NCBI GenBank assembly: GCA_031763025.1
Contig: JASSKH010000014.1
Location: 10,530,563 to 10,594,562, forward strand
Reading direction: 5' to 3'
Origin: Macrocystis pyrifera
Taxonomy: Eukaryota; Sar; Phaeophyceae; Laminariales; Laminariaceae
Length of the DNA: 64,000 nt
Positions 1 through 10,760 of the stretch are shown here, one piece after another. Both the position numbers and the translations under genes were made by a program. Position 1 is the stretch's first letter. Every line of letters begins with the position of its first letter. The notes below the pieces were generated by a model that worked only from the letters and a program-made list of their open reading frames with translations, did not search any database and was not told the DNA's origin.

Positions 1-13
1 CACTTTTTGGAGG

Positions 14-242
14 CGTTCTACGATAGAAGTTCGCCCTATTGTTTCTGAGGCTACTCACTTTACCTTAAGGAGCTCCATACTTCACCCGAAAGCTGACTTC
101 GGTAAAAATCGAACTGCATCCCGATAAATAATCCCATGGCCCAAGTACCCGAAAACACGTTCTTCGAAACAAGGTTGGCATTCCGACGTCGTTCAGATTT
201 TTTTTTTCTGAAATGTGCTACCTCTATCGTAGAACGCGTCTT
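14..242. mobile_element. small TIR element, about 230 bp
   Basis: The two ends are inverted copies of each other: GCGTTCTACGATAGA near 13-28 and TCTATCGTAGAACGC near 226-241. The interior carries a CCTTAAGGAGCTC block near 64 and GTGCTACCTC just inside the right end. Related pieces occur at 19368-19425, 28313-28345 and, inverted, at 35855-35935, so this is one member of a dispersed family. No coding capacity is seen. A MITE is the natural reading, but target-site duplications are not evident. Confidence 0.45.
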
Positions 243-299
243 TGCTACAAGGACAAGAGGCCGGGAGAAACAAATTTACATTGATTATACAGGTACAAT

Positions 300-640
300 G
301 TCCCCGGCGTCCCCGATGGCTTGGTAGGTGGTCCGTGCGTCTACTAAGATCAATTTCGTGGGTTCAAACCTCACCGAGTGCATACTCGTGAGGACTTTTT
401 CTTGCATAAAGAATCGTTTAGACGGAAAGCGCGAAAGCGTGCGTTAGCAACCTTCGATGGAAATCGACGGGCAGTGGGAATGCTGAACCCTCTGCGCGAC
501 AGAAAAATGAAGCGCGTACCGGGGGGGAGAAGGGACGACACCTGTGACCACGGCTTGTCCAGAAGAAGACCGCTGACGGTAAAACCTTCTACGAGATAAG
601 CTAGAAAGTGAAAGTGATGAATAAAACAAAAAAAAAAAGT
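300..640 (+). mobile_element. tRNA-headed SINE-like element, copy 1
   Basis: The head contains an A-box-like TGGCTTGGTAGG (317-328) and an exact B-box-like GGTTCAAACC (361-370), spaced as in a RNA polymerase III internal promoter. A body of about 240 bp follows and ends in an A-rich tail (618-638). A diverged copy in the opposite orientation lies at 6535-6872. A tRNA-like head, a unique body and an A-rich 3' end are the standard SINE layout. The head does not fold into a convincing tRNA, so it is not called a tRNA gene. Confidence 0.55.
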
Positions 641-739
641 GGTCTTCCCTCCTGGTTTGATGCGTTGAGAGGTCCCACCTATATCCCTGTACATGACTGT
701 TGCTGCACGTGATAATTGCTGCCCAGCAATACGAACAAT

Positions 740-1190
740 AGAAGCCCGTAGTTTGCAGCAGCACGCGCAGCAGCAGAAGCAACCATTACATATACTATTT
801 CGGTACACCAGCAACTCCAGGTTGGCAGCTGCTTGCTGCTACTACTGGTTTCAACTTTAGCGTTGCTGCTGCCGTGAACATTGCCGCTGCTGTCCTCTAC
901 CAACTGCGCACGTGTCGACTGTTGGCTACTAACACGTGCAGAAGGAAGCCGTGAATAGCATGGGAACAGCCCCAGCAGCCAGAGCAACTAGCACGGCTTC
1001 CGCTACTCCTGATAATCAGCAAGCCAAGTGCTCGCTGCTGCTGCTGGTTCATGGTAGCGTCGCTGTTGTTTTGTACCTGTATGACACTATGTTGATGAAA
1101 CTGGTATCTAGAAGTTATATATGAGCTCTTTGCCATGCCGTTTCATACGCTGCTGCTGCTGCGGCTGCTGCCACAACGGCTGCTGCGGTC
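740..1190. repeat. CAG/CTG-rich interrupted trinucleotide region
   Basis: Short runs of GCAGCAGCA (748-782), GCTGCTGCT (830-890, 1036-1050) and GCTGCTGCTGC (1150-1185) recur on a non-repetitive background. Several frames are open here only because trinucleotide repeats avoid stops; no protein family is recognisable. Confidence 0.6.
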
Positions 1191-1517
1191 GGCGATGTGT
1201 GCGCAGTGCGCAATACCCGTGTTTAAACGTACCTCGTGCGATGCTGCCTAACAAAACTAACCAATGTCTCCAGTATGTAGCCACCGGAAGTCTATGATAC
1301 AGCGACACGCATCACGTAAAACCGATCGAAGCACCTGCAACAGCCACAAGGCCCCACCTCGTTGCCGGGGCTGTAGCATTTTTGGGTGTGATGTGACTTT
1401 GATCTTCGGCTCCGGGATGCGTTTGGAGGTCGCCCTCTGGTATATTGGTGCATTCGGGAAGCGGAACCACCACTATCACTTGGGTTGCGCGACCGTTGTG
1501 AGGGGGGCGCGAATGGC

Positions 1518-3212
1518 ACTTGATGGAAGTGTAGTGAGGCCAACCCATATTTTTTTCCAATCCGCCGGCGGATAAAAAAGAAGAAAAAAATACGTTGCGG
1601 GACCGCCGATTCCTTATGTACGTAGAGAACAAAGCTGCATGCAGGGTTCGCTGACAATACAGAGTCTCTGAGATATATGACACCTGGCACTCTTCGGAAG
1701 CGGGAGAGCGTCTGGTGACCCCTGCAGTGGTGTCTGCTGTATCTACGCCGGTGTCCGCGATGAGGTCCTCCCACACGCGGAGCAGTAGGACAGGCACAGG
1801 TACTGCTGTGTTACGGCGGACAATAGTAAGTAGGACCAAATGTTGTTAGTAAAAAAGTAAAATATTAATAGGTAAAATTGAAGGTTTTTGTGTGTACCGT
1901 AGGTCCTATTTACTTTGGTCCCCTGTAAATAGTTCGAAGTGAAATACGTGGCACAGTATCAGGTGCCTGGTAGCTGGTGTTGTTGAAGAGAGAAATGCCT
2001 TTGGGCCCCGCAAACGCGCCTGGTGTGCCCGAGCTAACGCTTTCGTCTATTCTGGGCCTCAGCCCGTCCTGCTGGTTATTACGTTGCTGGCCATATTATG
2101 AGCGGGGGGCATGGTGTTGCTGCTTTGTAGGTACTGTAGTCCCCCATACAGCTGCAGTAATGCATTAGGGGACCGAACGTAAGGTTCGTGTGCACGGGAC
2201 AGGTGCACCAGGGGACCGAACGTAAGGTGTGGGCGTACGGGGCCGGTAGCTACCGGGACCGCATCGATCCTCGTTAGTCCTTTAAAACACGCAGGAAATA
2301 CTGAAATACTTGTATCGGGAGAGTGTTAGTGGCAAGTTGATTGGTACGAAGTCGACGGAAACCAGATGACGGCCGAGTTCGATTTGGTACTTAAGAAACC
2401 GGGAACCTACTAGGGGGACAAAGTCAATGCTGGCAATATGTTAACGCTGTGGGACGATTTCGTACCGATTGCAAAAATACCTTGAAAAATAAGACCAATC
2501 TCTGAGAGGGCGGTACGCAAAAACTCAGCAAGGTAAACCTCTCAAATAAGAGTAGTAGTTCCCCGGTTCCGTCAGTACGAAATCGAACTCGGCCTTCATC
2601 TGGTTTCCGACGAATCAAGTTGCCACTAATACTCTCCCGATACACGTATGTCAGTATTTCCTGCCTAGGATCGATGCGGTCCCGGTAGGCACCTGTCCCG
2701 TACGCCCAAGCGTTACGTTCGGTCCCCTAGTGCACCGGTCCCCTAATGCATTACTACAGCTGTACGGGGGACTACAGGGCCTACAAAGCAGCAACACCCC
2801 ATATTATGGCCAGCAACGTAATAACCAGCATGACGGGCTGAGGCCCAGAATACACACAAGGGTTAACTCGGGCACACCAAGCCCTTTTCCGGGGCTCAAG
2901 GTTACCTCTCTCCTCGACAATACCAGCTACCAGGTACTACTGTAGCCATGTATGTCACTTCAAACTACAGCAGTAGTACCTGTGCCGATCCTACTGCTGC
3001 TGTGCGTGTGCGAGCTCCTCATCGCGGACGCCGGTGCAGATACAGCAGGCATCACCGCAGGGTTCACCAGCCACTCTCCCGCTTCCGAAGGGTGCCAGGT
3101 GTCATGTATCTCTGTATGGTTGACGAACCCTGCACGCAGCTTCGTTTTCTACATACATACGAAACGCGGTCCCGCAAGGTATTTTTTTCTTCTTTTTTAC
3201 GTATCCTCCGGC
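1518..3212. mobile_element. 1.7 kb foldback (long inverted repeat) element
   Basis: The left arm (about 1560-2420) matches the right arm (about 2550-3212) in reverse complement over nearly all its length, with many mismatches and small indels. Landmarks: AATGCATTAGGGGACCG at 2159-2175 pairs with CGGTCCCCTAATGCATT at 2735-2751. CGGGAGAGTGTTAG at 2316 pairs with CTAATACTCTCCCG near 2628. The arm ends pair at 1568/3212 (CCGCCGG against CCTCCGGCG). About 130 bp near 2421-2550 forms the loop. No transposase-like ORF is seen, so the element is non-autonomous. A 110 bp element is inserted in the left arm only. Confidence 0.7.
1811..1932 (+). mobile_element. 110 bp inverted-repeat element (family M1), copy 1
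   Basis: The ends approximate ATTACGGGGGACCATAG and its inverse, and the interior holds ACCGTAGGTCCTATTTACT near the right end. It sits in the left arm of the 1.7 kb foldback; the matching site in the right arm (near 2950-2965) lacks it. Five more copies occur in the window. Confidence 0.65.
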
Positions 3213-3389
3213 GCATTTCATAAATTTTGAAATACGTCAGCTGTGAGTTCGACTGATTAAAGAGTTACTGATACTCAACTTTGCAAGCTGCGTAATACGC
3301 CTCGTCTATATTCCATTTTTACCGAATTTTTCAAGTATTCGCATTTTATAAATTTTGAAATACGTTACAAGTATTCGCATTTGTAAAAA

Positions 3390-3550
3390 TAAAGCTTGAG
3401 CTCACCACACTTCCACTAAAGGTGACATTGGCACGCCCTTCACATAACATTACAGTACGCGTAGGCACTTACAGTCAGTACTACACTTCCATGCGAGTCC
3501 TCCGGCGGGTTGGTAAAAATAAAGCTTGATGAGCTCACCACACTTTACTT
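3390..3550 (-). repeat. two foldback-family terminal modules
   Basis: Two blocks (3390-3425 and 3497-3547) contain GGTAAAAATAAAGCTTG (or a close variant) followed by GAGCTCACCACAC. They are the inverse of the outer end of the 1.7 kb foldback at 1520-1568 and of a solitary end at 8488-8550. The right end of the foldback therefore appears displaced by about 285 bp of inserted or duplicated sequence, which includes GCATTTTATAAATTTTGAAATACG repeats near 3210 and 3340. Confidence 0.5.
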
Positions 3551-3654
3551 AAAAGTGTGACATTGGCGCCTCCCTCACATCATAAGAACATTACAGCAGT
3601 ATGCGTAGGCACTTACAGCAGTACAGTATACTGCACTTTCTTGCGAGTCCTCCG

Positions 3655-5535
3655 GCACCAAATCGGACAATGCGGATGCTTCGGACCGTAGCGATCCGAG
3701 CAGATGTCAATCTCATACTGGCATCAACGACCCCTCCAGCCCCGTGCTGATGCAGGAAGTTGCGGGCCTTTCGGAATATGGAAAAGGGACTCGCCCATCG
3801 AGGTCGCTTGTTCCTAATCAGACTCAATTTGTTTGCTTCGGGAACGGTCGTCATAGAAACAGGTGGTTGGCTCATAAGAGTCCATGGGTGTGCGCAGAAT
3901 GACCCCCGACTCATGAGAGTTCAGGGATGTTCGTAGATGTCCTGGGTGTGTAAGCGGCGCAGACGCCAATTTGAATGGCCCACGGCAATGGGTTTTAGTC
4001 ATTCCCATTGGCCGACGGCCCACACGAAAGCAAAAATGGGTTTCCACACAATGGGTTGCTTTTACGATAGAGGCGAAAGGGGCTGGGCTCTTTGCGTCGG
4101 TCGGTCCATTCAACGTGATTCGGGGATTTGGTTCGCTGCTGTGTATGTGTTTTTATACTTGTCCCCGGTACATCTTTGATTAGCCGAGCCAATCCTACCT
4201 TTTTGTCTTCTTCGCGGAGTCATCTTCTATTATTGGACGAACTTGTATTTGTTCGAGTATCGGATCTTGACACGATCACAAGTTCTTGTACGCATCTTCG
4301 TGTTCGGAAAGCATGCAAAAGACAGCACAGCAGTAGTACGATGCCATTCTGATTGAGCTCCTTGCACATACATCCGAAGCCAGGCTATTGGATCCAGCCT
4401 CTGTCCCCTTCGTGCCGAGGGCTGAGGTGTAGACTCACAGCAGTATATGCCGGCAGGTGCGCCGTGCGGTCCCCAAGAAAATCTGACGACTGCAAAAGAA
4501 CTGAGAAATCTCAGGGGAGTCTTCTTGTGTGTTTGTTCTTCTTGTTCTTCCGTGGTGACTCCGCTGAGACAGGTGAAAAACAAGTACGCATGGTACGAGA
4601 ATTCATTCATCCATATGTACGTGCAAGTCACAACAAGCTGTGACCCTGGGGCGCCTCCTTGCGATTAATCGACTGTGAGTGGGGAGAGCACGCAGCAGTA
4701 CACTGTCAGGCATCGCCATGCTGTGCCAGTGTGGCACAGCTCCTTTTCTACGCTGCAGTTCGGACTCACACCGTATTATACCCTACACCGGGAGCAGCAG
4801 CTGTGGGCGATGCTGAAATCATAATCGTAATTTACCGCAGTCAAGTTTCATAATGAATTGCTTCCCGCTGAAGTTGCATAATAATAGGTACCAAGAAGAA
4901 CAACGGTCCTTCTCCATCGACTGCATGCTGCTCCATGACTTGAACATTATTATCTGGAGAGTATTCCGATTACCAGGCCTGGGTTGGAACGTTGCGGATT
5001 TGCTATCGTATCGTCGTGCTAGTTCTGTAGCATGCTACTACTGTACTCTGCGCATGATATCAGCCAGTAGTACATACAAATACGCCAGACAGGGGCTGAT
5101 GCCAACCGAATGGTACTGCTGTAATAGCGAGTACAATGTCATGCTGTGTTCTTGCAGTAGTAGTATCGATTTTTGTCATACAAGTTCGTGCGAGTTCAAA
5201 ACATATCGGATTTTGGCCCCCACGACCACTGCGATATGATGCTACAGTCTCCGTCAGCAGCATGCTGCAGTCTCCGTGCGAAGCTTAATGACTGCTGTGC
5301 ACTGGGTCGGCCGCACGCACCACGGGTATCATGGAGGAGAGTGGTATTGGAGCAAGGCTGCCTCATACATTTATAGTACGAGGCCTTGTCATTTTTCAAG
5401 TCTGAAAGCCAAGCACTATAGGTGCAGTAGTAGGAAAGAATAGACTTATTATTATGCTGTACACAGAACGAAAAAAGAGGCAGGAAGAAGAGCAGGAAAA
5501 TACAGAAGAACCAACACCATAACCCGACTGCCGAG
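3655..5535. other. no recognisable gene
   Basis: Both strands were read for conserved domains. Open frames up to 133 residues (for example 4230-4631 minus, 4853-5239 plus) have no recognisable family, no consistent codon pattern and no splice partners. Scattered CAGTAGTA and CAGCAG motifs are present. Confidence 0.5.
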
Positions 5536-5540
5536 AGAAC

Positions 5541-5587
5541 ACAACAACAACAACAACAACAACAACAGCAGCAGCAGCAACAACAAC

Positions 5588-5640
<53 letters not shown>

Positions 5641-5641
5641 C
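5541..5641 (+). repeat. (CAA)n microsatellite with CAG interruption
   Basis: About 33 trinucleotides, almost all CAA, with a short CAGCAGCAG run near 5565-5578. All six frames are homopolymeric and it is not part of a recognised gene. Confidence 0.9.
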
Positions 5642-5665
5642 CCTGCTGCTGATATTTCGCCAAAT

Positions 5666-6545
5666 CACTGACCACTGAATTACTGCTGTACTTTTTGTTC
5701 TGTTGTTAACAGTTGTAACAACGCGTCGTAGGTTGATTCGTGTGCCGGTATATAGTTTGGGATCAATGAGGCCTCCTGCTGCGACCAGTCGGAGACTCTA
5801 CTCACCCAGGGTCACTACTCCCGCCTTAATTGTCTGTTAATCAACGCGGCACGTCATCGCAGAGAGTAGGTACCCCCGTAAGATAAACACTAACAAAACT
5901 GATGGCGTTGTCGACGGTACACCTCGCAGCTACCAACGATGGGCGGGCAAGATGGTCTGTTTCTTCCTCCCTAGTAGCCTCTTTCTACTTTGTCGGGATG
6001 TTGTAGAGCTGCGATATCGCTCACGGCATGATACTCAATCACTTTCTCCCCATACAACAATGAGATTTTCCCGAAAAGAGATCCACCCTGCTGGCGTTCT
6101 CTCTTTAATGCTCCAGATTTATGTTGTAACATCGCGTCGTAGGCTAATTCGTACATAGTTTGGGATCAATGAGGCCTCTCTCTGAGATCACACCCATACG
6201 TGTTGACACTTCTTCTCTTATCTCAATGTCGTCACTCGTTTGATGCGTATCCTTTTTGTCGGGTCCCTTCTATTCCTCACTGTCCCCAAACTTGTAGCCT
6301 AGTTGATTAGGGATTGTGCTACCGGTGGTTGTCCCGTGGGAACGTCGTGTACGATTTTCCATACCCCCCCGACGGTGATACGGCGCTGAGGCGTGCGATT
6401 GCGGTGTGAGGCAGCCGGAACGCGTTTACCTGGTAGTCCGCACGTAGCGTTGTGGCGTGTCTCCATGCGGTTCTTGCGGAACTAAAATACGCTCATGTCA
6501 CTGACCACTGAAACCTCGTACGAGTATTGCTGTACTTTTTTTAGT
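5666..6545 (+). repeat. direct-repeat fragments
   Basis: The block 5718-5780 (CGCGTCGTAGG, then ATAGTTTGGGATCAATGAGG) recurs at 6131-6175. The block CACTGACCACTGAA followed by TGCTGTACTTTTT occurs at 5666-5695 and 6496-6540. These look like remnants of a segmental duplication. The stretch 5880-6130 shows nothing else. Confidence 0.5.
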
Positions 6546-6872
6546 TTTCATCGTCACTCTCACTCTCCAGCTTAACTCGTAGGAGGTTTTACCCTCAGCT
6601 GTTTTCTTCTGGACAAGCCGTGGCCACAGGTGTCGTCCCTTCTTCCCCCCCGGTACGTGTCTTCATTTTTTTTGGCTCATAGGGTTCGGCATTCCCACTG
6701 TTCGTCGATTTTCATCGAATCTAGCTAACTCACGCTTTCGCGCTTTTTCGCTAATTAACTTTTATGCACGAAAAAGTCCTTACGAGTATGCACTCGGTGA
6801 GACTTGCACCCACGAAATTGATCTTATTATTAATAGTAGGCACGCGGACCACCTACTAAGCCACCGGGGCAG
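6535..6872 (-). mobile_element. tRNA-headed SINE-like element, copy 2
   Basis: This is the reverse-complement relative of the 300-640 element. The A-box on the minus strand is TGGCTTAGTAGG (6852-6863). The B-box is degenerate (GGTGCAAGTC, 6801-6810) and the spacing between boxes is lengthened by a TTATTATTAATAG-type insertion. The body shares the GGACAAGCCGTGG/CCACGGCTTGTCC block and the polypurine run with copy 1. The changed B-box suggests copy 2 is transcriptionally dead. Confidence 0.55.
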
Positions 6873-6884
6873 GGTTCTACACTA

Positions 6885-7300
6885 TTTGACCTTGTCGTGG
6901 GCATGCCGTGGCATTGCCATGGTACCGCCCATGGCATACCATGGCATCACCACGGCATACCATGGTGTGGCAATAGATTCCATGGCTCGCCGTGGGGGTT
7001 GCCATGATATGCCATGGGTAGTGCCATGGCAACCCCCGCAGCTACCGCCACGGCGCTCCATGGCAACCCCACGGAATCTCATGGCAACCCCAACGGCACC
7101 CCAATGTCCTCGGCACCTAGGTTAGGGTTGGGGTTGGGGTTAGGGTTAGGGTTAGGGTTAGGGTTAGGGTTAGGGTTAGGGTTAGGGTTAGGGTCCCATG
7201 GTATGCCGTGGAGGTCCGTGGAAAGTTCCGTGGTATGCCGTGGAAGATGCCGTGGAAGGTTTTGCCGCAGGTGGTGCCACGGCATGCCACGGCATTATTG
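6885..7300. repeat. CCATGG/CCACGG palindromic repeat flanking a telomere-type array
   Basis: CCATGGCATACCATGGCAT-type words and their one-base variants recur every 10-25 bp from 6893 to 7118 and again from 7195 to 7290. Because CCATGG and CATG are self-complementary, the block can fold in many registers. It is split in two by the TTAGGG array. Confidence 0.7.
7122..7193 (+). repeat. interstitial telomere-type repeat (TTAGGG)n
   Basis: Twelve hexamers without interruption: one TTAGGG, two TTGGGG, then nine TTAGGG. The window continues for 7 kb to the left and 57 kb to the right, so this is an internal site and not a chromosome end. Confidence 0.9.
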
Positions 7301-9280
7301 CGAAAAAAAGACAATAATGTACATAAACTTGGCGAGCATCCAACCCACACGGCACACGCACGAAGCTCCCCATCGGGATCGAGGGGGGCATGTGATAGCA
7401 CATACATGCCTCACCATCCCTCCTACAGTAGATCTGCCCGCCGCCGCAGCGGTGTTCGACAAGATACAAGACGTGCTGAGTACGAACCAACGCACTGCTC
7501 TATGAAGGGTAGATACTGCTGTTGTTGGTTGTATCGATATACAGCGTAGAAGCTTAACGCTTACTACTACTGTACACTTGCATGCTTATCAGTTTTTTTT
7601 ACAACAACAGTTACTGCAGCAGGAACGCACCTACACCTGACCACAAAACATGTTGTTGAATCGGCCTTGCTGAATTTTTTGTTCAACATACCTGTCGGGG
7701 ATCAGGCTTGTATGAACTCATACGTAGCTGTGTGAGAACAATGACGATGTAAATGTGTCGTGGGGAGGCGCGCAAGTGACTGATGGCACCTTGTGACCGT
7801 GAGGTTCACTTGCGCGACAGATGGTTGGATATACGGTGCTTACGTGGCCTTGCTTTCAAGAGCGTGCGATTATGGTGGAGATTCAGGAGAGTGAGTTGGT
7901 GTGGCTCACATCCCTGGTGCAATCACCTATTAATAGTGTGCGCACCCTGACAAGTTGTGTAAAATTTCATTCTACAGAACCCCATGATATGGTTTTATGC
8001 AAGGACCCCATATTCCATTACGCTATGATACGAAATACTACGAGCACGGGTACTCTTATTGTTTCTTATAATGCTAGTCTTACCGCATCTTGGATTGGAT
8101 CAGGGGGAGGAGAGCCTGTTGTGTGACCCAGGGTCTGAGATACGACTAATAATAGGAAGGAGAGAAAAAAAAGGCAAAGATGAATAAATGGGATGTGAAG
8201 AACAAAAACTGGTTGTTCGTCTGTCGCGATTGTATTTCAAACACAAAATAGGTACTACTGCAGTACATATGTAAATAATCGTATGGGCTGTTCAGGCCTG
8301 AGCGTCATCGGTGGCAGAATATATACAAGTCCCTACTGCAATTTCCCTTTATATGCAAGTTTCTATGTAATGCAACCGATATAACTAGTCATTACGTCAA
8401 CGTGCCCAAACTCAAGGGGTATCAGCAGCCTGTTCTAATGTTGCAATGGGAGCCATGGGCTAAATTGACACACGACAAGAAATTGGAACGTGGAAGTGTG
8501 GTGAGCTTAAAATTAAAGTTTATTTTTACCAATCCGCCGGAGGATGAAAAGAGAAAAAAAAAAAACAACTATAATAGTACATTCAATCCTGAAGCTTTGT
8601 CAGCGGCAGCGTGTGGATAATGTCCCAAAAACATAAACTAAATATAATATTGCCGTCATACCATATTCAGTCCTGAAGCATTGTAAGAGGCGATGTGTGG
8701 ATGATGCCCCAAAACAGCACGATCAAAACGCAACAATTTTTTGTTCAGGAAGTATAAACTACAGTACGTACCAATCCGCCTGCGATCGTACTTAGGCTGT
8801 TTTTCATCTGATGCAAAAATACCAAACAGAGTTCGCGTTCATACTATGAACGAAGACTGTTGGCGTTCTCATTGTTTATATTCCTATGGTATGATGACAT
8901 GACATTCATACTTGTTGCTACCGATGCGGACACGGCTCCGTCCCTGGCGCTACTGCAGTTAATTAGAGTAGTATGAGTGGTACGTTTTCAGCCTCGATCT
9001 CGGACAGCTTGTTTCTCAAGCTATCGCATATCGTGAGGGAGTGCAGTGTAAGTCAATCAATCTATCGTATGTCCTCATGTAATTTTGAAAGTCGTACGAT
9101 GACTTTCCCTCCTATATCCAAGCTTGGATGAGAAAACTGAAGGTTTTCCCGTCCGTATAGAATATCAAGTCTCCTCCAATGTACAGATGTTTGAACGAAA
9201 CAAGAAAAAACGTTCACTGTTGGGTATCCGGCCGCATCTAAAAGGCATGCCTTCGAAGATGCCTGGCCTCTTCCCTCGTA
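7301..9280. other. no confident gene; one unassigned ORF and repeat fragments
   Basis: An ORF at 7821-8126 (+, 101 residues) has no recognisable domain and no supporting context. A solitary foldback-family end sits at 8488-8550 (AAGTGTGGTGAGC, then TTTTTACCAATCCGCCGG). A tandem duplication of about 80 bp occupies 8580-8722 (CCTGAAGC and GTGTGGATGATG landmarks). Nothing else was seen. Confidence 0.4.
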
Positions 9281-9625
9281 TCGCACTCGTCTTGACCAGG
9301 GATCAAGATTTATTTGCAAACATCTGTTGTACCCCCCCAAGATGCCCTTTGCCCGTCTATGTCTGGACCTCTTACCAATTTACTCTTTTGGGAAGGCTCC
9401 CTTTCTTCCGGCAGCTGATGATGGTCGTGTCGTAGCTCATGTTCGTTACCGTACAAATACGACCGTCGTCATCAGCTGTCGGAATAAAGGGAGTACATAG
9501 GCTTCACAAGAACAGCCGTGGTAAGAGCTCCAGGCGTAGACGAGCAAGGGTCGTTTTGGGGGGTACAACATATATATTTGCAAAGAGGTCTTAATCCCTG
9601 GTCAAGACGCATACAATACGGTGTT
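9281..9625. repeat. inverted repeat, about 345 bp
   Basis: The left arm (9281-9430) and right arm (9460-9625) are reverse complements with mismatches. CTTGACCAGGGATCAAG at 9292 pairs with TTAATCCCTGGTCAAG at 9589. CAGCTGATGATGGTCG at 9413 pairs with CGACCGTCGTCATCAGCTG at 9460. The loop is about 30 bp. Confidence 0.6.
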
Positions 9626-10760
9626 CCTTATCATTTGGTAAATGAGTGGAAGCTTCCGTTCGCCTCACATTCAACTTCCATTTGGCTTCCAAAATTTTCA
9701 TTCAACTTACAAATGGAAGTGGAACGGAAGTCAAACGGGAGTTTAGGAGTCGAATCGAAGTTTTGGAAGTTGAATGGAAGTCGAATGAAAGCTAAAAAGA
9801 GGTTGATGGAAGTACGGTAGTTGGAAGTGGGTTGGAAGTAGATGGAAGCTTCCACGCACGTTCATGGAAGTTTCCATTTTGGATTGCTGTGGAAGCTAGT
9901 TGAAGCTTGCAAAGTGGAGGCAAAGTGGAAGCTTCCACGGCCATGCCCGGTTAAAGCTTGGTCGAGCTTCCGCTAAAAGCTTCCATACACCCTGATATGG
10001 CTCCACCTACTTCCATCTACTTTCACCTACTTCCACCTAGCTTCCATTCGACTTCAATTCAACTTCCAAAACTTCCATCTGACTTTTAGTTTCAAGGAAA
10101 GTCCCATGTGCGCCCGTAACCGTTGAAAACAATACAGGCCCCTGCTTGGGTCTCCTGCCACCCGGCCCTGATCCCACCCGAATGTGGTCCCATTTGACAC
10201 CCTGCTCCCACCCGCAGTGTGGATAAATATATTTAGCTCTTCGAAGGAGCCACCGGAGGCCGTGAGCGCGAGGCGCGAACCGTAAACGGTCATAAATTGT
10301 CGGATGAGAGGGAATGGAAGTTTTTGCGGACGTAGATGAACGTTTCCGCAAAAATAAATAAAGGCCAAATGAAAGCCCTGGAAGTTTATTGGAAATGAAT
10401 GGAAGTAGGTCGGAGTAGGTGAAAGTCGTGCTTGCACATAGGAATAGATAAGCTTCTACGGACGTAGATGGAAGTACCGCAGAAATGCATGAAAGTTTAG
10501 GTTTCACGGGCTCGGCTTATATTGTACGTACATGGAAGCTTCCATTTGGAAACTTGCGTCTACGTTCATCAAAACTACCATGTGCGTCCACTTCAGCTTC
10601 CATATACTTCCATTAGACTTCCTATGCTTCCATTGGACTTCCATTCAACTTCCTTTTGGAAGTCATTTGGAAGCTAGATGAAAGTTTTGGGAGTTGAATG
10701 GCAGTCGAATGGAAACTTCATTCTACTGTACTTCCACCCATTTACCAAATAATGATGTGA
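9625..10760. mobile_element. GGAAGT/ACTTCC-rich block bounded by inverted repeats
   Basis: ATTTGGTAAATGAGTGGAAG at 9634-9653 is the inverse of CTTCCACCCATTTACCAAAT at 10732-10751. Between them the pentamer GGAAG or CTTCC occurs dozens of times in both orientations, often as GGAAGCTTCC palindromes, with a less repetitive core at 10095-10290. The bounding inverted repeats suggest a transposable unit made largely of a degenerate short repeat. No ORF is credible. Confidence 0.45.

Noticed and set aside
5196-5675. A 159-residue ORF with long Val and Cys runs
   Set aside because: It is the antisense translation of the CAA/CAG microsatellite.
7014-7505. A 163-residue ORF with GLGLGLGL repeats
   Set aside because: It is a translation of the TTAGGG array and the CCATGG repeat, not a gene.
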